Shown: in pieces, positions 1-5,160 of the stretch
Numbering within the stretch: the first letter of the stretch is position 1
Layout of the letters: each line of letters starts with the position of its first letter
Source of the DNA: Anaerolineaceae bacterium
Lineage (GTDB): Bacteria; Chloroflexota; Anaerolineae; Anaerolineales; Anaerolineaceae
Length of the DNA stretch: 5,763 nucleotides
Direction: 5' to 3'
Assembly: GCA_003501835.1 (NCBI GenBank)
Contig: DNOU01000020.1
Location: forward strand, 1,068 to 6,830
Notes under the pieces: model-generated
Seen by the model: only the letters and a program-made list of their open reading frames with translations
The model's database searches: none
What the model was told of the DNA's origin: nothing
Program-made: the position numbers and the translations under genes

Positions 1-107
1 AACCCGAGGGCTCGCAGGGTGGCTTTGTGCCTGACAGAATAGCCAATGCCGCTTTTCATCAAAGTGACTTTGAGCATCTTTACAGTTTCAGTCTTCTTCT
101 TAGCCAT
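1..107 (-). CDS. rpmD: 50S ribosomal protein L30, 3' part missing (window edge)
   Basis: This is the N-terminal 35 codons (plus two bases) of ribosomal protein L30, a small protein of the large subunit that contacts 23S rRNA; the rest lies beyond the left edge. The visible protein begins MAKKKTETVK and continues MLKVTLMKSGIGYSVRHKAT, which matches the first beta strand and the S-x-I-G conserved stretch of bacterial L30. It follows S5 directly, as in the canonical spc order. Its ATG lies within the last codons of S5, giving an 8-nt overlap (ATGGCTAA), so its translation is probably coupled to S5. A GGGAG about 10 nt upstream could serve as ribosome binding site. An internal ATG at 75-77 would give the more usual short N-terminus (MLKVTL) but has no evident Shine-Dalgarno, so I prefer the upstream ATG. 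This leaves a lysine-rich N-terminal extension of about ten residues. Confidence 0.93.
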   Translation of the reverse strand, partial: MAKKKTETVKMLKVTLMKSGIGYSVRHKATLRALG

Positions 108-630
108 TCTTACGGCGCTCCCAGAAGGGCATTAATTCACGGGCAGGTTTGCCTCGTTTTTCTGCTTCTTCTTCAGGTGATTTCAGCATACCTAATGCCA
201 GGAAAGTAGCCTTGGCTACATTCAGAACATTGGCGCTGCCCATTGATTTGGTCAGGATGTCATGGATGCCAGCAGCCTCAAGGACGGCTCGGACAGCACC
301 TGCAGCGATAACGCCGGTACCAGCCGAAGCAGGTTTGATGAGGACGACAGCGCCACCCACTTTAGCAGTCGCCTCATGTGGAATGGTTGTTCCAGAGAGG
401 TGATACTGGCGCATATTTTTGTGCGCACGCTCAGTGGCTTTACGCATGGCATCCGGTACAGCATTAGCTTTACCCACACCAATGCCAACCTTGCCTTTAT
501 TGTCTCCGGCCACAAGGGTGACGCGGAACTGGAACCGGCGACCGCCCTTAACTACTTTTGCCACGCGGGCAATTTCGATGACGCGTTCGTCGTATGCTTG
601 TTCCAGCGGTTGTAGTTCAGTCATGTCCAT
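100..630 (-). CDS. rpsE: 30S ribosomal protein S5
   Basis: S5 is a 30S protein near the mRNA entry channel that contributes to decoding accuracy. The 176-residue product has the expected layout. An N-terminal double-stranded-RNA-binding-like domain (about residues 15-80) carries VAKVVKGGRRFQF at 23-35, including the lysine-glycine-glycine loop where spectinomycin-resistance changes occur in other bacteria; the K-G-G here is the wild-type form. The G-x-G-x-G-K run KVGIGVGKA follows at about 47-55. The C-terminal domain contains KPASAGTGVIAAGAVRAVLE (99-118) and the conserved KSMGSANVLNVAKATF (128-143). The start is the ATG at 628-630, with an AGG 8 nt upstream and an AAGGA 14 nt upstream. A second ATG at 622-624 is possible but is further from either. 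The gene begins 17 nt after L18 and overlaps L30 by 8 nt. Confidence 0.98.
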   Translation of the reverse strand: MDMTELQPLEQAYDERVIEIARVAKVVKGGRRFQFRVTLVAGDNKGKVGIGVGKANAVPDAMRKATERAHKNMRQYHLSGTTIPHEATAKVGGAVVLIKPASAGTGVIAAGAVRAVLEAAGIHDILTKSMGSANVLNVAKATFLALGMLKSPEEEAEKRGKPARELMPFWERRKNG

Positions 631-647
631 GTTAGAGACCTATTTCC

Positions 648-1013
648 TTAGAATTCCAACCCGGCTTCACGGGCGGCATCAGCCAGGGCTTTGACACGGC
701 CGATATAACGAAAACCACCGCGGTCAAAGACGACAACTTTATATCCCTTGGCTATGGCGCGCTCAGCAACTGCTGAACCAACCACCTTAGCCTGCTCCGC
801 CTTCTTCAAACCCTTGACCTTACCTTGCAGTTCGTGGTCAATAGATGAGGCGCTTGCCAGGGTGACGCCGTTCTCATCATCGATGAGTTGGACATAGATT
901 TCTTCCAAACTGCGGAAGACAGCCAGACGCGGGCGTGCAGGGGTGCCTTGCACCGTCTTGCGGACGCGGCGATGGCGTCGGATTCTTGCTTCTGATCGTG
1001 TTAACTTTGCCAT
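648..1013 (-). CDS. rplR: 50S ribosomal protein L18
   Basis: L18 binds 5S rRNA together with L5 and helps attach it to 23S rRNA in the central protuberance. The 121-residue product is of normal family length. It has a basic, arginine-rich N-terminal tail (RIRRHRRVRK, about 10-19), the RPRLAVFRS strand (27-35) and the hallmark C-terminal block FDRGGFRYIGRVKAL (96-110), followed by ADAAREAGLEF. The start ATG at 1011-1013 has a perfect AAGGAG with a 7-nt spacer. That Shine-Dalgarno shares bases with the stop codon of L6 (TAAGGAG), and the two genes are only 11 nt apart. The frame ends with TAA, which again runs into an AAGGA upstream of S5. No anomaly in length or motif content. Confidence 0.98.
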   Translation of the reverse strand: MAKLTRSEARIRRHRRVRKTVQGTPARPRLAVFRSLEEIYVQLIDDENGVTLASASSIDHELQGKVKGLKKAEQAKVVGSAVAERAIAKGYKVVVFDRGGFRYIGRVKALADAAREAGLEF

Positions 1014-1020
1014 ATCCGGT

Positions 1021-1027
1021 CTCCTTA
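1021..1027 (-). promoter_or_regulatory. Stop codon of rplF fused to Shine-Dalgarno of rplR
   Basis: The minus strand reads TAAGGAG. The TAA ends L6, and its last two bases form part of the AAGGAG lying 7 nt before the L18 ATG. A ribosome finishing L6 therefore sits on the L18 initiation site, which would favour coupled translation (inference). Confidence 0.8.
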
Positions 1028-1588
1028 CTTCTTCGCGCCCTTGCCCTTACCGGCTTTACCAGCCTTGCGGCGAATGCGTTCACCAAGATAGTGAATGCCT
1101 TTGCCCAGGTATGGTTCCGGCGGGCGCAGTTTGCGAATATCCGCAGCAATTTGACCTAAAACTTCGCGGTCGTAACCCATCACACGGATCTGGCGAGTTT
1201 TAGTATCGGTTTCAAAGGAAACCCCAGCAGCGGGTTCAATTCGGACGGGGTGTGAAAAGCCAAGGTTTAAGACCAGGGTTTCTCCGTCCATTTCGGCGCG
1301 GTATCCCACGCCATCAATTTCCAAAGTAATGGTAAAGCCAGTGGAAACACCGGTTACCATGTTCTGGATAAGTGCACGGGTGGTGCCATGTAATGCGCGA
1401 GCGGTCGGTTCATCATTTTCGCGGGTGACGATGATTTGCCTGGCATCCTTGTCGTGCGCCACGTGGATACGTGGTGAGAATGCGCGGTGCATCTCTCCTT
1501 TGGGACCTTTAATGGTCACATCGGAACCCAGAACCGTAACCTGCACTGTTTCTGGCACTACCACCGGTAGACGTCCTATACGAGACAC
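1025..1588 (-). CDS. rplF: 50S ribosomal protein L6 (GTG start)
   Basis: L6 sits at the base of the L7/L12 stalk near the sarcin-ricin loop and contacts 23S rRNA. The predicted product is 187 residues with two tandem L6 folds. The N-terminal half begins MSRIGRLPVVVP and has the KGPKGEM turn at about 27-33. The C-terminal half carries VGYRAE (94-99), and the family signature PPEPYLGKGIHYLGE (156-170) leads into the lysine/glycine-rich tail ending RRKAGKAGKGKGAKK. The start is GTG at 1586-1588, preceded by AAGGAG with a 7-nt spacer. An upstream in-frame start at 1645 would add 19 residues unlike L6 and overlap the end of S8, so it is rejected. In the signature, leucine occupies the position after PEPY where many homologues have lysine. 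Confidence 0.97.
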   Translation of the reverse strand: MSRIGRLPVVVPETVQVTVLGSDVTIKGPKGEMHRAFSPRIHVAHDKDARQIIVTRENDEPTARALHGTTRALIQNMVTGVSTGFTITLEIDGVGYRAEMDGETLVLNLGFSHPVRIEPAAGVSFETDTKTRQIRVMGYDREVLGQIAADIRKLRPPEPYLGKGIHYLGERIRRKAGKAGKGKGAKK

Positions 1589-1595
1589 GATTAGA

Positions 1596-1601
1596 CTCCT
1601 T
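1596..1601 (-). promoter_or_regulatory. Shine-Dalgarno site of rplF
   Basis: AAGGAG on the minus strand, 7 nt before a GTG codon in the 22-nt spacer between S8 and L6. It decides the start: the resulting N-terminus MSRIGRLPV is the typical L6 beginning, whereas the longest open frame would begin inside rpsH. Confidence 0.85.
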
Positions 1602-1610
1602 CTCTCCGGG

Positions 1611-2021
1611 TTACCAGATTTTGCACAGGAGCTCGCCGCCAACACCTAACTGACGGGCGCGCTTTCCGGTCATGACGCCCTTGGGCGTGGACACGATGGC
1701 GATACCCATCCCGGAGAGTACCCAGGGAATATCGGTCATGTGCGTGTACACCCGGCGTCCGGGGCGGCTAATGCGCTCTAAACCGGTGATGACTGGGCTT
1801 CGCTGCCGACGTTCGCCAACATACTTCATGCGAACACGCAACGTACGAGTGACAGAACCTTCGGTTTCTACCACTTCATAGCCCTCTATAAAGCCTTCTT
1901 CTTTCAAGATGCGGGCGATTTCCACCTTAATCTTGGAAGTAGGCATCGCGACAATCGGCTGACCAACCTGCATGCCATTCCGGATTCGCGTCAACATATC
2001 TGCAATCGGATCATTAACCAT
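1611..2021 (-). CDS. rpsH: 30S ribosomal protein S8
   Basis: S8 is a primary 16S rRNA-binding protein that organises the central domain of the 30S subunit; in E. coli it also represses the spc operon by binding its mRNA. From the chosen ATG the product is 136 residues, normal for the family. It opens MVNDPIADMLTRIRNG, has MPTSKIKVEIARILKEEGFI at about 26-45, and ends with the signature block STPKGVMTGKRARQLGVGGE (111-130) and LLCKIW. The STPKG segment is the conserved rRNA-contacting loop. The frame is open further to a GTG at 2025-2027, but GGAGG at 2031-2035 is only 3 nt from that GTG and 9 nt from the ATG, so the ATG is preferred; the alternative would add just two residues (MS). The gene starts 24 nt after S14. 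The final residues differ somewhat from the more usual VLCxVW ending. Confidence 0.97.
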   Translation of the reverse strand: MVNDPIADMLTRIRNGMQVGQPIVAMPTSKIKVEIARILKEEGFIEGYEVVETEGSVTRTLRVRMKYVGERRQRSPVITGLERISRPGRRVYTHMTDIPWVLSGMGIAIVSTPKGVMTGKRARQLGVGGELLCKIW

Positions 2022-2030
2022 GCTCACTAA

Positions 2031-2035
2031 CCTCC
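2031..2035 (-). promoter_or_regulatory. Shine-Dalgarno site of rpsH
   Basis: GGAGG on the minus strand between S14 and S8. Spacing is 9 nt to the ATG at 2019-2021 and 3 nt to the in-frame GTG at 2025-2027, which favours the ATG as the S8 start. Confidence 0.75.
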
Positions 2036-2045
2036 GGTTCCGTGG

Positions 2046-2228
2046 CTACCAGGATGCTTTCTGCACACCGGGAATCTGACCATCTAATGCCAGCTCACGG
2101 AAGCAGATGCGGCAGAGGCCAAACCGGCGCATATACCCGCGCGGGCGACCGCAGCGACGGCAACGATTACGCACTTGAATAGCGCTACGACGCCGTGTTT
2201 CACGATAACTCATGCATTTCTTTGCCAT
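2046..2228 (-). CDS. rpsN: 30S ribosomal protein S14, zinc-binding type (type Z)
   Basis: S14 is a 30S head protein near S3 and S19. At 60 residues this is the short zinc-binding form, as opposed to the roughly 100-residue cysteine-free form of E. coli. It begins MAKKCMSYRETRRR, and the zinc ligands are Cys23, Cys26, Cys39 and Cys42 in CRRCGRPRGYMRRFGLCRIC. It ends in the conserved ALDGQIPGVQKASW. The start is the ATG at 2226-2228, with AAGGA 5 nt upstream; an earlier in-frame start at 2255 would add nine unrelated residues from within L5. Only one base separates the L5 stop from this ATG, and its Shine-Dalgarno lies inside the last codons of L5, so coupling to L5 is likely. The symbol rpsZ is also used for this type. 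Confidence 0.97.
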   Translation of the reverse strand: MAKKCMSYRETRRRSAIQVRNRCRRCGRPRGYMRRFGLCRICFRELALDGQIPGVQKASW

Positions 2229-2229
2229 G

Positions 2230-2772
2230 CTAGTCCTTCCTGAAAGGCATTCCAAGCAGCTGCAGCATCATCCTAGATTCATCATCTGACTGCGCTGTGG
2301 TGACAATCGTGATTTCCATCCCGCGGACCTTGTCGACTTTGTCGTATTCGATCTCGGGGAAGATGACCTGTTCGCGTAGACCCAGGGTGTAATTACCACG
2401 ACCATCAAAGGCTTCGGTAGGTACGCCACGGAAATCTCGCACGCGAGGCAGAACAATATTCATCAACCGGTCGAGGAATGCCCACATTTTGTCGCCCCGC
2501 AGGGTAACAACTGCGCCAATCGCACGACCTTCACGCAACTTGAAGTTGGCAATATTGGTGCGGGCTTTGGTGACCACTGGTTTCTGCCCGGTGATGGCAG
2601 TCAGGTCAGCCACAGCCGCATCCAACGCCTTGGGGTTGTCAAGAGCTTCGCCCAAGCCAATGTTGATGACAACCTTCTGGATTCGCGGGATTTGCATCAC
2701 GTTATCCAGATTGAGCGCTTTACGCAGGGCGGGCGCCACTTCGGTTTGGTACATTTCCTTCAGTTTATTCAT
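2230..2772 (-). CDS. rplE: 50S ribosomal protein L5
   Basis: L5 binds 5S rRNA and forms part of the central protuberance, where it contacts P-site tRNA and the 30S subunit. The 180-residue product matches the usual length. It carries IPRIQKVVINIGLGEA at about 28-43, the signature region LTAITGQKPVVTKARTN (57-73), FKLREG (77-82), GDKMWAFLDRL (93-103), RDFRGV (112-117) and the NYTLGLREQVIFPEIEYDKV stretch (127-146). It ends LLGMPFRKD, the typical L5 C-terminus. The ATG at 2770-2772 has a GGGAG 7 nt upstream. The gene lies 17 nt after L24 and 1 nt before S14. In E. coli the S8 repressor site overlaps the L24/L5 junction; in this 17-nt spacer I see no clear hairpin resembling that site. Confidence 0.98.
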   Translation of the reverse strand: MNKLKEMYQTEVAPALRKALNLDNVMQIPRIQKVVINIGLGEALDNPKALDAAVADLTAITGQKPVVTKARTNIANFKLREGRAIGAVVTLRGDKMWAFLDRLMNIVLPRVRDFRGVPTEAFDGRGNYTLGLREQVIFPEIEYDKVDKVRGMEITIVTTAQSDDESRMMLQLLGMPFRKD

Positions 2773-2789
2773 ATCTTTGCTCCCGCCGC

Positions 2790-3122
2790 TTATTCGTCAA
2801 TGAAGGCTTCGCACTGTTTACAGACGCGCTGAACCTTCTCGCCTTCGCGGACAATACCCACCCGGGTGGGTTTGTTACACTTTTTGCAGACAAGCATCAC
2901 ATTTGAGATGTGAATAGGTCCTTCAAAGAGAACCTTGCCGGGCGAAATGGTACGACCCTGAGCCTGTACCTGTTTTTGGTGCTTGGTGCGCATATTGATA
3001 CCCTGCACGACCACGGTCTGGTTAACAGGATTGACCTTGATGACCTCACCACGCTTTCCGCGGTCTTGCTCTCGGCCAGTTGTGACTTCAACCAGATCAC
3101 CTTTGCGAATCTTCGCTTTCAT
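2790..3122 (-). CDS. rplX: 50S ribosomal protein L24 with C-terminal zinc ribbon
   Basis: L24 is an early-assembly protein that binds the 5' domain of 23S rRNA near the exit tunnel. The 110-residue product has an N-terminal KOW motif: KIRKGDLVEVTTGREQDRGK (4-23) followed by RGEVIKV. GINMRTKHQK at 41-50 is also typical. The C-terminal part has paired cysteines, CKKC at 79-82 and CKQC at 101-104, flanking KPTRVG, a zinc-ribbon arrangement seen in L24 of several phyla but absent in E. coli. The start is the ATG at 3120-3122, with AGGAG 7 nt upstream. An upstream in-frame ATG at 3140 would add six residues (MDRSEG) and has no properly spaced ribosome binding site. The spacer from L14 is 22 nt. 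Confidence 0.97.
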   Translation of the reverse strand: MKAKIRKGDLVEVTTGREQDRGKRGEVIKVNPVNQTVVVQGINMRTKHQKQVQAQGRTISPGKVLFEGPIHISNVMLVCKKCNKPTRVGIVREGEKVQRVCKQCEAFIDE

Positions 3123-3129
3123 TCCTTCG

Positions 3130-3134
3130 CTCCT
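3130..3134 (-). promoter_or_regulatory. Shine-Dalgarno site of rplX
   Basis: AGGAG on the minus strand, 7 nt before the ATG at 3120-3122; a second purine run AAGGA abuts that ATG directly and is too close to act in the standard way. The AGGAG site supports the shorter L24 start over the ATG at 3138-3140. Confidence 0.75.
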
Positions 3135-3144
3135 ATCCATCGCC

Positions 3145-3516
3145 CTAGATGACTTCCGGGGCTAATGAGACAATCTTCATAAAGCCCTTTTCACGCAGCT
3201 CACGCGCCACTGGTCCAAAAATGCGGGAACCCTTCGGGTTCTGCCCATCGGTATCCAGGATGACGGCGGCATTGTCGTCAAAGCGGATTGTGGAGCCATC
3301 TTCGCGTCGCCATTCCTTTGAACAGCGGACAATAACAGCCTTAACAATCTCACTCTTCTTTACTGAGCCTTGCGGGGCAGCCGATTTGACGGTCGCCACC
3401 ACAACGTCGCCCACACGTCCATATCGGCGTTTGGAACCACCCAGGACATGGATGACCAGCAACTCTTTAGCGCCAGTATTATCAGCAACATTGATGCGAG
3501 ATTCTTGTTGGATCAT
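3145..3516 (-). CDS. rplN: 50S ribosomal protein L14
   Basis: L14 lies on the intersubunit face of the 50S subunit, contacts 16S rRNA in bridge B8 and is the known docking site of the silencing factor RsfS. The 123-residue product has the standard length. It starts MIQQESRINVADNTGAKEL and has the VIHVLGGSKRRYGRVGD segment (21-37). The conserved block KAVIVRCSKEWRREDGSTIR (59-78) is followed by FDDNAAVI. It ends with GSRIFGPVARELREKGFMKI (96-115) and VSLAPEVI. Its ATG overlaps the TGA of S17 (ATGA), with a GGAG 7 nt upstream inside the S17 frame. In E. coli this gene opens the spc operon behind its own promoter; here there is no spacer. Confidence 0.98.
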   Translation of the reverse strand: MIQQESRINVADNTGAKELLVIHVLGGSKRRYGRVGDVVVATVKSAAPQGSVKKSEIVKAVIVRCSKEWRREDGSTIRFDDNAAVILDTDGQNPKGSRIFGPVARELREKGFMKIVSLAPEVI

Positions 3517-3791
3517 GGCTGGTCTCCAACAATTTCTTCGCCTGCACCCACTTCACGGCTGAGGATAGCTTCCACAATCCAACGCTTGTCGCGCGAGAGT
3601 GGTCGGGTTTCAACAATCTGCACCTGGTCGCCAATTTCGCAACCCATTACATCGTGCGCTTTTACCTTGCGGGAAGAGTGCACAACTTTTTGGTACAGAG
3701 GGTGCCGATATGTTCGGGTGATTTCAACCACAACAGTTTTTTCCATGCGGTTGCTGGTAACTACCCCAATCAAACGTCGTCGTTCGTTCAT
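3513..3791 (-). CDS. rpsQ: 30S ribosomal protein S17
   Basis: S17 is a primary 16S rRNA-binding protein with an OB fold. The 92-residue product begins MNERRRLIGVVTSNRMEKTV, which contains the G-x-V-x-S-x-x-M-x-K-T pattern of the family. It continues with RTYRHPLYQKVVHSSRKVKA (26-45), HD, and the signature GDQVQIVETRPLSRDKRW (54-71). The C-terminus runs about 12 residues past the last conserved strand (GAGEEIVGDQP), an acidic tail of no known role. The ATG at 3789-3791 overlaps the L29 stop as ATGA, and AAGG lies about 6 nt upstream. Its own TGA overlaps the L14 start in the same way. Confidence 0.98.
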   Translation of the reverse strand: MNERRRLIGVVTSNRMEKTVVVEITRTYRHPLYQKVVHSSRKVKAHDVMGCEIGDQVQIVETRPLSRDKRWIVEAILSREVGAGEEIVGDQP

Positions 3792-4000
3792 TTCGCACCT
3801 TCCGGCTTTTCCGCCAATTCATGCTCGCGCAAGATGGTTTCATAACGCGCAATCAGACGGCGGGTTTGGAGCAGGCGGCTGTGGTCGGTCAATTGACCAG
3901 TGACCATCTGAAACCGCAAGTTCATATATTCTTCACGGGCATCCGCAATCTTGTTTATTAATTCTTGGACAGAAAGAAGCCTAATTTCAGCGGTTTTCAT
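3788..4000 (-). CDS. rpmC: 50S ribosomal protein L29
   Basis: L29 is a small, largely alpha-helical protein at the polypeptide exit tunnel, where with L23 it forms the docking area for trigger factor and SRP. The 70-residue product begins MKTAEIRLLSVQELINKI and contains the conserved LRFQMVTGQL (28-37) and SRLLQTRRLIARYET (41-55), the helix-loop-helix core of the family. The C-terminal 12 or so residues (EHELAEKPEGAK) form a short charged tail. The ATG overlaps the L16 stop (ATGA), and an AAGGAG with a 7-nt spacer lies inside the end of the L16 frame. Its own stop overlaps the S17 start. Confidence 0.97.
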   Translation of the reverse strand: MKTAEIRLLSVQELINKIADAREEYMNLRFQMVTGQLTDHSRLLQTRRLIARYETILREHELAEKPEGAK

Positions 4001-4419
4001 GCCAGTTCTCCTTCATGACGGGCAACAACCTTCGTCTTGATGGGGAACTTGTAGCCAGCCTGCTTGAGGGCTTCACGGGCTTCTTCATTCTCCAAACCGC
4101 TCACTTCAAACATGATGCGACCGGGTTTGACGACGGCGACCCAGTATTCCACAGGTCCTTTACCTTTACCCATACGGGTTTCAGGTGGTCGGTGGGTGTA
4201 GCTTTTGTCCGGGAAGATGCGGATCCAGACCTTACCATGGCGCTTCATCGCGCGGACGATGGTGCGGCGGGCAGCCTCAATCTGGCGGGCGGTAATCCAC
4301 CCTGGTTCCAGAGCCTGCAACCCATATTCACCGAAGTTTAAGTCGGCGCCGCGCAGGGCTTTACCCGTCATGCGACCGCGGTGTTGCTTACGCCACTTCA
4401 CACGTTTTGGCATCAACAT
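3997..4419 (-). CDS. rplP: 50S ribosomal protein L16
   Basis: L16 lies near the peptidyl-transferase centre and helps position A-site tRNA. The 140-residue product opens with MLMPKRVKWRKQHRGRMTGK and ALRG, then LNFGEYGLQALEPGWITARQ (27-46), IEAARRTIVRAMKRHGKVWI (47-66), FPDKSYTHRPPETRMGKGKG (69-88) and PVEYWVAVVKPGRIMFEVSG (89-108). Arg82 in TRMGKGKG corresponds to Arg81 of E. coli L16, the residue hydroxylated there by RoxA (YcfD); whether it is modified here cannot be seen. The start ATG at 4417-4419 has GAGG 8 nt upstream, better spaced than for the ATG two codons later. It is preceded by the longest spacer in the window (42 nt after S3) and overlaps L29 by ATGA. Confidence 0.98.
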   Translation of the reverse strand: MLMPKRVKWRKQHRGRMTGKALRGADLNFGEYGLQALEPGWITARQIEAARRTIVRAMKRHGKVWIRIFPDKSYTHRPPETRMGKGKGPVEYWVAVVKPGRIMFEVSGLENEEAREALKQAGYKFPIKTKVVARHEGELA

Positions 4420-4438
4420 AGCGTCTACCTCATTCCTT

Positions 4439-4458
4439 CAGCTGTATTCGAACAGCCG
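4439..4458 (-). other. Small hairpin in the rpsC-rplP spacer
   Basis: On the transcript the sequence CGGCUGU-UCGAAU-ACAGCUG can form a 7-bp stem (with one G-U pair) closed by a 6-nt loop. It fills about half of the 42-nt gap between S3 and L16, ending 19 nt before the L16 ATG and just before its ribosome binding region. It has no following U-run and is purine-rich downstream, so it is not a typical intrinsic terminator. A role in mRNA stability, processing or spacing is possible but unproven; a chance palindrome is also possible. Confidence 0.4.
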
Positions 4459-4461
4459 TAA

Positions 4462-5139
4462 TTACTCACTGATGTACACGCCCTCGGTGGCTTCAACTTT
4501 CTCTTCCACACCCGGCAGCACTTCGCCTTTATAAATCCACACTTTGACGCCAATGCGTCCATAAGTAGTGAGCGCTTCATAGCGCGCAAAATCAATGTTG
4601 GCACGCAGGGTTTGCAGAGGCACCCGTCCATCACGCAACCAGACAGTGCGAGCCATCTCAGCGCCGCTCAATCGACCAGCAACTTCAACTTTGATACCCT
4701 GAGCGCCCTGGCGCATGGCTTGTTGCAGCGCACGCTTCATTGCACGGCGGTAGCTAACACGGCGTTCAATTTGCCCAGCAATGTTCATGGCAACCAAAAG
4801 TGCATCACAATCCGGCGCTTTGATTTCCTTGATTTCCAGGTCAATGTTCTTGCCGGTTAACGCGGTCAGGTCCTGGCGAATTTTCTTGACAGTATCACCC
4901 TTGCGACCAATCAAGATGCCTGGTTTTGCCGTATGAACCACGATTTTGACTTTGCCGGGAAAACGTTCTACTTCAATGTGTGAAACACCGGCTTTGTCAG
5001 CTTCTTTGCGGATAAGTTTGCGGATCTGAAGATCCTGATGCAACTGATCCTGATATTCCATGCCTTCGGCGAACCAGCGACCTTCCCAAGGCTGATGCAC
5101 GCCGAGACGAAAACCAATCGGATGAACTTTTCGACCCAT
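4462..5139 (-). CDS. rpsC: 30S ribosomal protein S3
   Basis: S3 forms part of the mRNA entry site on the 30S head. The 225-residue product starts MGRKVHPIGFRLGV, the standard S3 N-terminus. The type II KH domain is visible at about 39-108, with TAKPGILIGRKGDTVKKIRQ (70-89) containing the GxxG loop GRKG at 78-81. The C-terminal domain has RRVSYRRAMKRALQQAM (126-142), whose Arg131, Arg132 and Lys135 match the residues implicated in mRNA helicase activity in E. coli. GIKVEVAGRLSGAEMART (148-165), GRVPLQTLRANIDF (171-184) and TYGRIGVKVWIYKGE (192-206) follow. The ATG at 5137-5139 has CGGAG 5 nt upstream, 21 nt after L22. The protein ends soon after the conserved domain with a short acidic tail (EEKVEATEGVYISE), lacking the long basic tail of E. 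coli S3. Confidence 0.98.
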   Translation of the reverse strand: MGRKVHPIGFRLGVHQPWEGRWFAEGMEYQDQLHQDLQIRKLIRKEADKAGVSHIEVERFPGKVKIVVHTAKPGILIGRKGDTVKKIRQDLTALTGKNIDLEIKEIKAPDCDALLVAMNIAGQIERRVSYRRAMKRALQQAMRQGAQGIKVEVAGRLSGAEMARTVWLRDGRVPLQTLRANIDFARYEALTTYGRIGVKVWIYKGEVLPGVEEKVEATEGVYISE

Positions 5140-5160
5140 ATTGTCTCCGTTCCTTCTCGG

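Noticed and set aside
3149..3562. 137-codon plus-strand open frame opposite L14
   Set aside because: It mirrors the L14 coding frame and extends only a little into S17; no domain or independent evidence.
3370..3903. 177-codon open frame on the plus strand opposite L14, S17 and L29
   Set aside because: It runs antisense to three clearly conserved ribosomal genes, resembles no family I recognise, and crosses their boundaries; it is a by-product of the coding strand's composition.
4424..4432. Minimal frame ATG-AGG-TAG in the S3-L16 spacer, a possible leader peptide
   Set aside because: It is only two codons, the AAGGA abuts the ATG with no spacing, and the same purines are better explained as the L16 ribosome binding region.
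4439..4458. Intrinsic terminator between S3 and L16
   Set aside because: The stem is short and is not followed by a run of U; downstream genes continue the operon in canonical order.
4425..4634. 69-codon minus-strand frame covering the end of S3 and the S3-L16 spacer
   Set aside because: It lies mostly within S3 in another frame, its cysteine-rich composition is incidental, and S3 in the correct frame is unambiguous.
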